NCBI RefSeq assembly: GCF_012726265.1
Contig: NZ_JAASAG010000005.1
Span: 186,001 to 250,000, forward strand
Direction of reading: 5' to 3'
Source: Streptomyces sp. HNM0575
GTDB lineage: Bacteria; Actinomycetota; Actinomycetes; Streptomycetales; Streptomycetaceae
Length of the DNA stretch: 64,000 nucleotides
Position numbers and translations under genes: made by a program
Notes under the pieces: generated by a model
Told to the model about the DNA's origin: nothing
What the model saw: the letters and a program-made list of their open reading frames with translations, nothing else
Database searches by the model: none
In this document: piece after piece, positions 23,780 to 33,800 of the stretch
Position numbering within the stretch: the stretch's first letter is position 1
How the letters are laid out: every line of letters begins with the position of its first letter

Positions 23780-25216
23780 GTGAAGTTCTACGGCCGGATT
23801 GCGGATCTCGAACTGCTGGAGCGCGAGTACAGGACGGTCGCGGACGGTACGGGTCCCACACGGGGCAAGGCCCTGATCATGAGCGGCCGGAGGCGGGTCG
23901 GGAAGTCGAGGCTGGCGCAGGAGTTCTGCGACCGCTCCGGTGCGCCGTACGTCGACTTCCAGGCGACCCGCGGCCGCAGTCCCGCGGCGGAGAGGGCCGA
24001 CTTCGTCTCCGCCCTCGCGCAGTCGTCACTGCCGGGAGCCGAGCTGGTGTCCGGCCTTCAGGCCGGCGACTGGAACCAGGCGCTGCGTGCCCTGGCCCTG
24101 GCCGTCCCCGACGGGACCCCGGCCATCGTCGTGATCGACGAGGTGCCGTGGCTGGTGGAGCAGGACCGGGAGTTCGAGGGCGCGCTCCAGACCGTCTGGG
24201 ACCGGCACCTCTCCGCGAAGCCGGTGCTTCTGCTGCTGGTCGGCAGCGACTTGTCGGTGATGGAGGCGCTCCAGTCCTACGGCCGTCCGTTCTTCGGCAG
24301 GGCGGGGAGGATGACCGTGCAGCCGCTGAACGTGGCCGACGTCCAGTCCATGACCGGGCTCGGGGCGGCGGACGCCGTGGACGCGGCGCTGATCACCGGA
24401 GGATTCCCGGAGATCGTCCAGTCCTGGCGGCCCGGGATGAGCCGGGAGGACTTCCTGCGGGAGTCGTTCACCAGCCCGCTGTCCCCGCTGCTCGCCGCCG
24501 GTGAGCTCTCGCTCCTGGGGGAGTTCCCCGAGGCGTCGCGCTCCAGGGTGGTGCTGGAGACCGTCGGCAGCGGCGAGCGGACGTTCAGCGCGATCGCCGC
24601 ACAGGCAGGGGGGAACGGCGCGCTTCCGTCGGGGACGCTGGCGCCGTTGCTGAACTCGCTTCAGAGCAAGCGGATCCTGGCCGTCGACCTCCCCCTCTCC
24701 GCGAAGCCGGACAGCAAGAACAAGCGCTACCGGGTGGCCGATTCGTATCTGCGGTTCTGGCTGGCCTTCCTCGAACGCAGCATTCCGCTCATCGAGCGCG
24801 GCCGGGGCGATCTGGCGATGGAACGCGTCGAGCGCTCGTGGACCACCTGGCGCGGCAGGGCGGTGGAGCCGTTCGTCGGCGAGTCGCTGCTCCGCGTGGT
24901 CTCCGGCACCTGGCCCGACACCGGGGCGGTCGGCGGCTGGTGGAACCGGCGGAACAATCCCGAGGTCGATCTGATCGGAGCGGACCGCGAACCCGTCGCG
25001 TCGCACGTGCACTTCGCCGGTTCGGTGAAGTGGCTGGAGAGTCATGCGTTCGGGCGCCGGGAGTACGAGGCGCTGGTACGCGACGTGGCAGCCGTTCCGG
25101 GCGTGACCGAGGACACTCCGCTGGTGTCCGTCTCCCGCAGCGGGGTGGAGGACGGCCTGCCGCTCGCGGCGAGCTGGGGGCCGGAGGATCTCGTACGGGC
25201 CTGGCAGCCCGGCTAG
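23780..25216 (+). CDS. archaeal-type ATPase with DUF234-like C-terminus
   Basis: A protein of 478 residues from GTG 23780 (GGAGG upstream). The N-terminal half is a STAND-related P-loop ATPase of the archaeal ATPase family: Walker A MSGRRRVGKSR (Lys42), Walker B AIVVIDEVPWL, and YRVADSYLRFWLAFL at the start of the C-terminal part. The C-terminal 130 residues match DUF234, whose members carry a PD-(D/E)XK nuclease-like fold; the stretch NPEVDLIGADREPVASHVHFAGSVKW has the expected Asp but lacks the usual E-x-K, so nuclease activity is doubtful. It is a lone gene with its own duplicated operator-like element. A stress or defence role is often guessed for this family. Confidence 0.8.
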   Translation: MKFYGRIADLELLEREYRTVADGTGPTRGKALIMSGRRRVGKSRLAQEFCDRSGAPYVDFQATRGRSPAAERADFVSALAQSSLPGAELVSGLQAGDWNQALRALALAVPDGTPAIVVIDEVPWLVEQDREFEGALQTVWDRHLSAKPVLLLLVGSDLSVMEALQSYGRPFFGRAGRMTVQPLNVADVQSMTGLGAADAVDAALITGGFPEIVQSWRPGMSREDFLRESFTSPLSPLLAAGELSLLGEFPEASRSRVVLETVGSGERTFSAIAAQAGGNGALPSGTLAPLLNSLQSKRILAVDLPLSAKPDSKNKRYRVADSYLRFWLAFLERSIPLIERGRGDLAMERVERSWTTWRGRAVEPFVGESLLRVVSGTWPDTGAVGGWWNRRNNPEVDLIGADREPVASHVHFAGSVKWLESHAFGRREYEALVRDVAAVPGVTEDTPLVSVSRSGVEDGLPLAASWGPEDLVRAWQPG

Positions 25217-25392
25217 CCGGGTCCGGCGGCCGGGGCGGCCGCGGCCCCTCGGCGGCACGGGGTGGCACGCGGCGGCACGGGGCGGAAGATCGAACGGTCC
25301 GATGACGTGTCCGTCGCCTTCCCCGGCCCGGCGTGCGGTGCGGCATACCGTCGGTGCGACTTGCGGTACGGCAGTGGCACGCGGAGGACGGT

Positions 25393-26874
25393 ATGCAGGC
25401 CGAGGAGCACACGGGGAACTCCCGCCCGCCCGGGGAGCGGTCGCCCGGGGAGCGGTCGTCCGGGGACAGCCCGTCCGGGGACCGGTCGTCCGGGGCGTCC
25501 GGGGCGTCCGGGCGCGGCACACGCCGTGCCGCCGAAGAGCCGCGCGGGCGCGGCCGGTTGGCGCGCCTGCGCGGCGGCGCCGGCCTGAGCGAACCGCCGC
25601 CGGGTCCCACGCGGCCCGCCTTCTGGCGCAGCCCGCTGCGCGGGCCGTGGCTGACCTCCGTGCTCGGGCTGGTACTGCTCGCCGGCATCACGGTGCTGTT
25701 CGTGACGGGCCTGCTCTCGTACGCCGCATACAACCCGGGCCTCGGCCCGCCCAACGACAAGACCCCGGACAAGGGCTGGCTCGGCTTCTATCTCTTCCCC
25801 TGGCCGACCGATCCGCCGTGGCTCTACCGGCTCAGCCAGGGAACGCACGTCACGCTCGGCGTGGTGCTGGTGCCGGTGCTGCTGGCGAAGCTGTGGTCGG
25901 TCGTGCCGAAGCTGTTCACCTGGCCGCCGGTGCGTTCCCTCGGCCATGCGCTGGAGCGGCTTTCGCTGCTGCTGCTCGTGGGCGGCGCGCTCTTCGAGTT
26001 CGCCACCGGACTGCTGGACGTGCAGCTCGACTACATCTTCCCCGGCTCCTTCTACACCCTCCACTTCTACGGCGCCTGGGTGTTCATCGGCGCCTTCGCC
26101 GTGCACATCGCCTTCCGTATCCCCGTGATGACGCGTGCGCTGCGCAGCCGGGACCTGCGTGCCGAACTGCGCACGCCCGCACGCCGCACGCGACCCGAAT
26201 CCGAGGCAGAGGCCGACGAGACCGGACTCGTCTCTCCCGACCCGGCACCGGCCACGATGTCGAGGCGCGGCGCCCTGGGCATGGTGGGGGCCGGCTCGCT
26301 CGTGCTGTTCGTCGTCACCGCCGGGCAGAGCATCGGCGGCTCGCTACGGGAGACCGCGGTGCTGGCGCCGCGCCACACCGATCCCGGTACGGGGCCGAAC
26401 GGCTTCCAGATCAACAAGACCGCGCGGGCCCGCGGCATCCGCGCCGCCGACATCGGGGACGGCTGGCGGCTGACGGTGCGCGCCGGCGGCCGGCAGCAGG
26501 TGCTCACCCGGCAGCAGCTGCTCGAACTGCCGCAGCACACCGCGGAGTTGCCCATCGCGTGCGTCGAGGGGTGGTCCACCGAGGACCAGCGGTGGAGCGG
26601 CGTACGGCTGGCGGCGCTGGCCGGGCTGGTGGGTCTGAGCGAGGACGATCCGCCCGGCGTCTTCGTCGAATCGGCGCAGCGCAGCGGCTCGTTCCGCTCG
26701 GCGGGCCTGCGCGACAACCAGGTGCGCGACCCGCACTCGCTGCTCGCCCTCCGCGTCAACGGCGCCGATCTGTCGCCCGATCACGGCTATCCCGCACGCG
26801 TGATCGTCCCGGCCAACCCCGGCGTGAACAACACCAAGTGGGTCATCCGGCTGACCTTCGGGGATCGGCCGTGA
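25393..26874 (+). CDS. membrane-bound sulfite-oxidase-like molybdoenzyme with cytochrome b-type domain
   Basis: A 493-residue protein from ATG 25393 (GCGGAGGACGGT upstream). A disordered Gly/Ser/Arg/Pro-rich N-terminus of about 65 residues is followed by four or five membrane helices with well-placed histidines (QGTHVTLG, FYTLHFYGAW, AFAVHIAFR) resembling a cytochrome b561-type domain. A further helix (MSRRGALGMVGAGSLVLFV) precedes an extracytoplasmic sulfite-oxidase-type Mo-pterin domain with the metal-ligand Cys390 in IACVEGWSTEDQRW. The pairing suggests an oxidoreductase passing electrons between the membrane and a periplasmic-side substrate. The substrate cannot be inferred. Its stop overlaps the next gene by 4 bp. 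Confidence 0.83.
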   Translation: MQAEEHTGNSRPPGERSPGERSSGDSPSGDRSSGASGASGRGTRRAAEEPRGRGRLARLRGGAGLSEPPPGPTRPAFWRSPLRGPWLTSVLGLVLLAGITVLFVTGLLSYAAYNPGLGPPNDKTPDKGWLGFYLFPWPTDPPWLYRLSQGTHVTLGVVLVPVLLAKLWSVVPKLFTWPPVRSLGHALERLSLLLLVGGALFEFATGLLDVQLDYIFPGSFYTLHFYGAWVFIGAFAVHIAFRIPVMTRALRSRDLRAELRTPARRTRPESEAEADETGLVSPDPAPATMSRRGALGMVGAGSLVLFVVTAGQSIGGSLRETAVLAPRHTDPGTGPNGFQINKTARARGIRAADIGDGWRLTVRAGGRQQVLTRQQLLELPQHTAELPIACVEGWSTEDQRWSGVRLAALAGLVGLSEDDPPGVFVESAQRSGSFRSAGLRDNQVRDPHSLLALRVNGADLSPDHGYPARVIVPANPGVNNTKWVIRLTFGDRP

Positions 26875-27464
26875 AGCGCGGGGAGCCGGGGCCGACGGCA
26901 CGCTTCCGGACCCGCTTCCGCAACCGCCTCCGGACCCGCCTCCGGACCCGCTTCCGCAACCGGTACGGGGCGTCGCCGCTCCATCTGGTGGTGGTGCTCT
27001 GCTCGTTCGCGCTCACCGCGTACGCGGGCATCCGGCTGCTGGACGGGCACGTGCTCGGCGTCGTGCTGTGGTTCGCCGGCGCGGCCGTCCTGCACGACTT
27101 CGTACTCGTGCCGCTGTACTCGCTCGCCGACCGCGCGCTGCGCACCGCCGGCGGACGTATGCGACGGCCGCGCGGGGCCCGTACGGGAGAGGCCGCGGCC
27201 CGGCGGGAGGACATCGCGTATGTGCGGGTGCCCGCGTTCGTCTCGCTGGTGCTGCTGCTCGTCTGGTATCCGCTGATCTCCGGCCGGGTCGGGCACTACA
27301 CGTCCTACACGACCCTCGATTCGGGCGTCTTCATGGGCAGATGGCTGCTGGTCACCGCCGCGCTGTTCGCGGTGTCCGCGCTGTGCCTCGCGGTACGGAC
27401 GCTGCGGCGACGCGGGCGCGGGCGGAAACGGCGGGCGCGAAGGGCGGCGAGCGCGGACCGGTAG
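26871..27464 (+). CDS. small integral membrane protein coupled to the molybdoenzyme
   Basis: A 197-residue protein starting at GTG 26871, where GTGA overlaps the molybdoenzyme stop. After an Arg/Phe/Asn repeat (FRTRFRNRLRTRLRTRF) come four predicted membrane helices: HLVVVLCSFALTAYAGI, LGVVLWFAGAAVLHDFVL, VRVPAFVSLVLLLVWYPL and MGRWLLVTAALFAVSALC. The C-terminus is strongly basic. I recognise no family with certainty. Tight coupling suggests a subunit or assembly factor for the molybdoenzyme. Confidence 0.7.
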   Translation: MKRGEPGPTARFRTRFRNRLRTRLRTRFRNRYGASPLHLVVVLCSFALTAYAGIRLLDGHVLGVVLWFAGAAVLHDFVLVPLYSLADRALRTAGGRMRRPRGARTGEAAARREDIAYVRVPAFVSLVLLLVWYPLISGRVGHYTSYTTLDSGVFMGRWLLVTAALFAVSALCLAVRTLRRRGRGRKRRARRAASADR

Positions 27465-27520
27465 TTCCCGGCGCGCCTTCGTCGTGCCTCCCTGTCACCC
27501 GGTCCGGCCCGTTCCGTCCC

Positions 27521-29809
27521 TCACCCGGCTCCGGCCTCGCGGCGTACGACGGCGAACCCGTGGGCGGGGACGGTCACTTGGACGCGTGACCCGCCCTCCG
27601 TGCGGTGTCCGCCGAGCGAGCCGGCCCGTACGTCGTACAGCTCGACGGCGACGGGGCCCGTGCCCGGCACCGTCAACTCGGCCTCGTGCGGCGTGCCGTC
27701 GCCGTTGTGCAGCAGGCCCAGGCTCCCCGCCGGACCGCTGAGCAACAGCCGCGCCACCGCGGGCCGTACGAGCACGGCGTCCACGCGCAGCGGACGGTCC
27801 CCGACGCCCTCCGCGCGTGCCCGCAGCACCCCGCCCGGCGCGAACGTCCCCGGCAGCGCCACCGGGAGCAGCGCTCCCGGCACGGCCGAGACGCCCTGCT
27901 CGCCGCCGGTGCCGTGGTCGACGCGTTCGGCGCGTTCGGCGCGGGCCGCGCCGGCGGTACGGGCCCGCGACCGCCACAGCGTCGATCCCGCGTCCCGGTC
28001 GGCGACCAGGTTCACCACGGGCGACACGAGCAGCGGCCCGGCCGCGTCGCCGGGCAGCGTCCAGGCGAGGCCGCCGCCCTCGCGCAGCGCGGCATAGCCG
28101 CCGCCGCTGTACTCCGACTCGCCGGTGGCGGGCGAGGAGGGGCGCACCGTGCGCACCGCTCCCGACGGCTCGGCCTTCTCGGCCTCCAGCACGCGCAGAC
28201 CGTCGCGCCGCACGGTGCCACCCAGCCCGAAGGGGTCGACGGCGAGGCGTCGCGGACCCACCGCTCCGTCCGTCCGCGAGACCCGCGGCTCCGGTGAGCC
28301 CAGTGGCCCCGGCGAGTCCGGCCAGTCCGGCCAGTCCCGCGAGTCCAGGGCCAGCATCGACAGCAGGCCGTGAATCGTCGACTCGGCCCCGGAGTTGCGG
28401 TTGATCACGCCGTCGGGCGAGATCCCGTCGAAGGTGACGCCGGTGCCGGGGTCGTACACCGCCTCGCCCGCCGCGTTCGCCCCGAAGTACCAGGCCGCGG
28501 TGAGCGCCGCGAGCGGGAAGAGGCCTGGCGCCCGGCCGGTCTCCGCCACGGCGAGCAGTGCCCGCAGCCGGGAGTCCACGCCGTAGGCGATCTGGCTGCG
28601 GTCGACGGGCGCGGGCGCCCAGCCGTTGTCGCAGCCACCCGCAGTCAGCAGCTCGGGGGTAAGGCCCGCCGTGTCCGCCAGCGCCGTACGCAGCAGCGCG
28701 GGACGCCCGAGCGCCTCCGCGGCGGCGGCCAGCGCGGTGGGCATCTGCGCGCCCCAGGCGTGCCATTGGGAGAGCGACGCGGCGCCGGGCGGCAGCGCTC
28801 CGTACGGCCACCGGCCGGGACCGCCCGAGGCGAGCGCCGCGATCCCCTCCGCGAACCGCGCGGCCGCCCTGCGGGCACGGGCGCCCTTGCGGTGGCCCAC
28901 GGCCCGTATGTACGCGGCGAGTCCGAGCACCGCCTCCGAAGTGGCGTCCGCCGCGCCCGTGATGAGCCAGCCGGGGACGCGCCGGCCGTCGGCCGTCTCC
29001 CAAGTCCCGTACCGGGAGAGCACATCGCGTTCCAGCGCGGTCAGGGCGAGCCGGAGCCGCTCGCCGAGGAACGCGGCGAAGGCCGCATCCGTGTCCCGGA
29101 ACGCCTCGAAGCCCTCGCCGAGCGCCCAGACGAGACGCGCAAGCCAGTAGGACGGGCCGGAGTCGGAGGGGTCCGGCGTCTCGGGCGGCCAGGCGCTGCG
29201 GTTGAGGGTGCCGTCGGCCTGCTGCCACAGCACCACGTTGCCCGCGTGCGGGCCGCGCGTGGTCTGCAAGTAGCAGACGCCGCGCAGGAGTTGGTACGCG
29301 AAGCGGCGCGAGCGTGGCGAGCCGGTGAGGCGCCAGTGCCGCAGGTGGGCGACGGCGGCGCGGGCCATGTCGTCGGCGTTGTAGGCGCCCTGCTCGAAAT
29401 GCCCCGTCTCCGGGTCCCGCTTCCCGCCGCCGGTGCGCCGGTACGAGCCGTCCGGCTGCCGTTCGGCGTATGTCCACAGGGCACCGAGCGCCGGCTCCTC
29501 GCGCAGCCGGTAGGTGTCGTGCCCGTGGACCGGCGGCGGCTTCACCGTGTCGCCGAGGAAGCGGAGATGGGCCGGGTTGGCCAGCGGTTCGTGACGCGGG
29601 CGGCCGTCCGCGGACGCCGCCCGTGCGGGCGCGGGAAGGCCGAGCACCGACGAGGCCGGCACGGCCGCGGCACCCAGGGCGAGCAGTCTTCTGCGGGGCA
29701 GACCGCCGTACGCACCTGACGTACGCGAGGTCCCGGGCACATCGGGAGCCGAGGATGCGTGGTGCGCGTCGGACCGGTCGGACCCGTCGGGCGGGCTGGG
29801 CTGGCTCAT
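27521..29809 (-). CDS. large Tat-exported protein, putative glycoside hydrolase-like
   Basis: A protein of 762 residues from ATG 29809. The signal region has a twin-arginine stretch (PRRRLLALGAAAVPASSV) with a likely AXA cleavage near residue 60. Residues about 80-450 are helical with the look of an alpha/alpha-barrel: many Trp, Tyr and Gly (LGALWTYAERQPDGSY, HFEQGAYNADDMARAAVAHL, GVINRNSGAESTIHGLL). The last 250 residues are beta-rich, like carbohydrate-active accessory domains. I cannot name a GH family. A LacI-type palindrome lies 61 bp upstream, which supports carbohydrate control. It is convergent with the molybdoenzyme pair. Confidence 0.72.
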   Translation of the reverse strand: MSQPSPPDGSDRSDAHHASSAPDVPGTSRTSGAYGGLPRRRLLALGAAAVPASSVLGLPAPARAASADGRPRHEPLANPAHLRFLGDTVKPPPVHGHDTYRLREEPALGALWTYAERQPDGSYRRTGGGKRDPETGHFEQGAYNADDMARAAVAHLRHWRLTGSPRSRRFAYQLLRGVCYLQTTRGPHAGNVVLWQQADGTLNRSAWPPETPDPSDSGPSYWLARLVWALGEGFEAFRDTDAAFAAFLGERLRLALTALERDVLSRYGTWETADGRRVPGWLITGAADATSEAVLGLAAYIRAVGHRKGARARRAAARFAEGIAALASGGPGRWPYGALPPGAASLSQWHAWGAQMPTALAAAAEALGRPALLRTALADTAGLTPELLTAGGCDNGWAPAPVDRSQIAYGVDSRLRALLAVAETGRAPGLFPLAALTAAWYFGANAAGEAVYDPGTGVTFDGISPDGVINRNSGAESTIHGLLSMLALDSRDWPDWPDSPGPLGSPEPRVSRTDGAVGPRRLAVDPFGLGGTVRRDGLRVLEAEKAEPSGAVRTVRPSSPATGESEYSGGGYAALREGGGLAWTLPGDAAGPLLVSPVVNLVADRDAGSTLWRSRARTAGAARAERAERVDHGTGGEQGVSAVPGALLPVALPGTFAPGGVLRARAEGVGDRPLRVDAVLVRPAVARLLLSGPAGSLGLLHNGDGTPHEAELTVPGTGPVAVELYDVRAGSLGGHRTEGGSRVQVTVPAHGFAVVRREAGAG

Positions 29810-29869
29810 GGCTGCGGCAGGTCCTCGTTGTCTCGGCGCCGGTTCGGAGGGACCGCACCATGCCCGTTT

Positions 29870-29880
29870 TAAACGGTTTA
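29870..29880. promoter_or_regulatory. LacI-type palindrome upstream of the Tat-exported protein
   Basis: TAAACGGTTTA, five-base arms around one central base, inside TTTTAAACGGTTTAGAC. It lies 61 bp before the start of the minus-strand gene. Sites of this form are typical for LacI-family sugar repressors. Confidence 0.5.
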
Positions 29881-30757
29881 GACAAGGCTGTCGGCGGATC
29901 GGGACGCACGGCGGAGCCGGGCGCGGTAGCGCCGTGGGACCGCGCTGTCGAGCCCGGTGCCCGAAGCGGCGGAAAACAGTGGGTGGTTGAGGCGCGAACG
30001 AGTCGGCGAGCGTGGCCCGTTGGATGGCGGGCGGCCGAAAACGCACCTTTCGACCCCATCGAGCGGTTGAATTCGCATCCGGTGCTCGCCTGTACACATG
30101 AATTCGTGGCGACTACTTGCCATTGTCAGTCCGTCTCTTGTGACTCGCGAGTATCAAGGCGTACTTTCTCCGCGCGTAGACGTTTCCGACCCCCACCGGG
30201 ACTGTCGCCGAGGAGGACCCCGTGACCCCCACACACCCCCCGACTCCCCTGATCCGAGGCCGGGTTCGAGTGCACTTGCCCCGATCCGGAACGGGATGGT
30301 GACACCCGGAGCGACCGCCTCGGCGCGCACCGGCGCCGGCTCTGCGGCCGGTGCGGGCGCGAGAGGCCCGCAACCTGGCTCGGGTTCGTACGAATCCGCG
30401 ACAGGGACCACCGGGGCTGGTGCACAATCGCCCACAACCGGAAGCCGCCCCGGCGTCTTTGTGCCGGGCCACGGGCAGGGTTGACCTCCTGCTGCCGGCG
30501 TGGTCCGTCCGGGCCGCCGAACGGTTCCGGAAATACCCGCTCCAACGCTGTGATCTGCCGCACAGTCCCCGTGCGGTACGTAAGCGGACGGTTACATGAC
30601 CATGACAAACGTAATAGACCGTTGCGTTTCGTGTGTGTGACGTGCGCGTCAAGGCCCGGCTCGCTGTACCGCGGAGGGCGAAATGCCCCTCCGTACGCGC
30701 CTCTTCGGTCCTCTCCGGAAGTCGACGGAGAGTGACGATCGGGCGGACGGCAGTCGG

Positions 30758-30786
30758 TTGACCGCATAAAAACCGTCCCGTCTACT
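30758..30786 (+). promoter_or_regulatory. sigma-70-type promoter of the PKS operon
   Basis: TTGACC at 30758-30763, a 17-bp spacer, and TCTACT at 30781-30786. The elements match 5 of 6 and 4 of 6 consensus positions. Transcription would start near 30793, about 25 nt before the first start codon. Confidence 0.55.
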
Positions 30787-30815
30787 ACGCATGGTCAGCT
30801 GACGGAAGTTCGATC

Positions 30816-33800
30816 GTGCAGTCGGGAGAGCCCATGAGGATGCTGGATACGGACGCGTCCGACGTGTCCTCGCGATCGAATCCGGTCATCGCGATCAACC
30901 CTCTGCACCGCCCGTCACCTCGGTTCACCGCCGCCGCGTGCGCGGCGGGTGCACTCGGAGTGCTCGAACTGCCCACCGGGGACACCGCGTTGCGCGAGGC
31001 CGCCGGGCATCTCGAGCGCACGGAACGCTGGTCGGCGCGTCCGTTCGGCGTCCGCATACGGCCGGGCTGCGCCGTCACCGACGGCGATCTGCCCCCGGCC
31101 GCCCATACCGTGCTGCTGGCCGACCCCGCCCGATCGCCGGGGGAGTTCGGCGGACGGCGCGTCCTCGTCGAGGCCACGGGGCTCGACGAGGCACGCCGTG
31201 CCGCCGCCGCGGGCGCACACGGGCTGATCGTCCGCGGCGCCGAAAGCGGCGGCCGCGCGGGGGAGTCGAGCACCTTCGTGCTGCTCCAGCAGGTGCTCGC
31301 GGACCGCGGCGGCGAGCAGCCCGGGGCGCTGCCCGCCGGGATCCCCGTATGGGCGTGCGGCGGCATCGGTCCGCACACCGCCGCCGCTGCCGTCGCCGGC
31401 GGCGCGGCGGGCGTCGTGCTCGACACCCAGCTGGCGCTGCTCGACGAGGCCGGGCTGCCGCTGGAGATCACCGAGGCGCTGGCCGGGTGCGACGGTTCGG
31501 AGACCGTGGTGCACCACGGCATGCGCGTGCTGCGCCGCCGCGGCCCCGGCGCTCCCGAACTGCCCCAGGACGCCGGGGAGTTCGCCGCCCGCATCGGCGG
31601 CGGCGATCTGCGTCGCCAGTTCCTCCCCGTGGGCCAGGACGTCTTCCTCGCCGCATCCTTCGCGCGCCGCTGGCCCACCGTGACCGACGTCGTAAGGGGC
31701 GTTCGCGAAGCCGTCGCCGCCGCCGTGGAGGACGACGAGGCGGCCACCGCACTGGGCCCGGGCGCTCCCGGCGCGGTCGCGCTCGGCACCCGGCTGCCCG
31801 TCGCCCAGGGCCCCATGACCCGCGTCAGCGACCAGGCGGAGTTCGCCGCTGCCGTCGCCGCCGACGGTGCGCTGCCCTTCCTCGCGCTGGCGCTCGCCGG
31901 TCCCGCGCAGACCAGGACCATGCTGGAGGAGACCAGGTCCGCGCTGGGCGAGGCCCCTTGGGGCGTGGGCATACTCGGCTTCGCCGACGAGGAGATACGC
32001 GCGGCGCAGCTGGAGGTCGTACGGCAGATACGGCCTACGCACGCGATCGTCGCCGGCGGCCGGCCCGCGCAGGCGGCGGCACTGGAAGCGGAGGGCATAT
32101 CGGCCTTCCTGCACGTGCCCTCGCCGGGGCTGCTGCGGCAGTTCCTCGCCGCGGGCGCCCGCAAGTTCGTCTTCGAGGGCGCGGAGTGCGGCGGCCACGT
32201 CGGCCCGCGCAACAGCTTCCCGCTGTGGGAGGCGCAGGCCGAGATCCTGCTGGAGTTCACCGGCAAGGAGAGACCCGGCGTCGCCGGTGAGCTGACCGTC
32301 CTCTTGGCCGGCGGCGTGCACGACGAACGTTCCGCGTCGATGGTCGCCGCCCTGGCCGCGCCGCTCACCCGGGCCGGGATCGCCACCGGCGTACTGATGG
32401 GGACCGCCTACCTCTTCACGGAAGAGGCCGTGGAGGCGGGAGCCATCCTTCCCGGCTTCCAGCAGCAGGTCGTCGCCGCCGAGCGCACCGCGCTGCTGGA
32501 GACCGCGCCCGGACACGCCACCCGGTGCGCGCACAGCGCCTTCACCTCCGACTTCGCCTCGCTCAAGGAGCGGCTGCGGCAGGCCGGCGTGCCCGAGCGG
32601 GAGATCTGGGAGCAGCTGGAGAAGTTCAACGTCGGCCGGCTGCGCATCGCGAGCAAGGGCATCGAACGCGTCGGGCCCGAGCTGCGCGGCGTCGACGAGC
32701 AACGCCAGGTGGACGAGGGCATGTTCATGGCCGGCGAGGTCTGCCGGCTGCGCCGTGACGTCACGACCGTCGCGGCCCTGCACGAGTCCGTCGGCGAGCG
32801 TGCCGCCGTACGGCTGCGGGAGCGCGCACGCGAGCTGCGCGCCGAACTCGGCCTGCCGCAGGGCGGACCGGGCCAGGAGGAAGAGGGGGCCGCCGAGCCG
32901 CTGCGGGTCGCGATCGTCGGCATGGCAGGCATGTTCCCCGGCGCCGAGGACCTCTCCGCGTTCTGGGCCAACGTCCTCGCAGGCAAGGACTGCGTCACCG
33001 AGGTGCCGGAGGACCGCTGGGACGCGGAGCTGTACTACGCGCCCGACGGCGAGGGGGAGCGCACCCCGTCCCGCTGGGGCGGGTTCCTGCCCGAAATCCC
33101 CTTCGACCCGCTGAGCTTCGGCATTCCGCCCGCCTCGCTGGCCAGCATCGAGCCCGTACAGCTGCTGGCGCTGGAGGCGGCACGGCGCGCGCTGGCCGAC
33201 GCGGGCTGCGAGGGGCGGCCCGTCGACCACGCCCGTACCTCCGTCGTCTTCGGCGCGGAGGCCGGCAGCGACCTGTCCAACGCGAGCGTGCTGCGCACCG
33301 TGCTCCCCTCCTACCTCGGCGGTGAGCTGCCCGACGCCCTCGACGAGCAGTTGCCGCGGCTGACCGAGGACTCCTTCCCCGGCGTCCTCGCCAACGTCAT
33401 CGCCGGCCGCATCGCCAACCGCCTCAACCTCGGCGGCGCCAACTACACCGTGGACGCGGCCTGCGCCTCGTCGCTGACGGCTGTCGACGTCGCCTGCAAG
33501 GAACTCGTCACCGGCACCAGCGACATGGTGCTGTGCGGCGGCGCCGACCTGCACAACGGCATCAACGACTTCCTCCTCTTCTCCTCCGTGCACGCCCTGT
33601 CGCCGACCGGCCGCTCCTCCACGTTCGACGGTTCCGCCGACGGCATCGCGCTCGGCGAGGGCGTCGGCTGCGTCGTGCTCAAGCGGCTGGAGGACGCCGA
33701 ACGCGACGGCGACCGCGTCTACGCGGTGATCGACGGTATGGGCAGCGCCAGCGACGGACGCGCCCTCGGCCTGACCGCCCCGCGCCCCGAGGGCCAGCGC

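Larger units (their letters stand above)
29810..30815. other. 1-kb divergent intergenic region before the PKS operon
   Basis: Separates the Tat-exported protein from the synthase operon. It holds the LacI-type palindrome (29870-29880) and the best promoter of the window (30758-30786). Open frames inside on both strands are low in plausibility and have no recognisable products. The stretch 30560-30660 is richer in A/T than the surroundings and may hold further control sites. Confidence 0.5.

Noticed and set aside
22285..24504. 739-residue plus-strand frame across the protease and ATPase genes
   Set aside because: It overlaps two genes with intact catalytic motifs in other frames and crosses the promoter region; low-complexity composition.
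30113..30767. antisense and sense frames in the 1-kb gap before the PKS operon
   Set aside because: Short, Arg/Pro-rich, without recognisable features, and overlapping the best promoter. Treated as intergenic.
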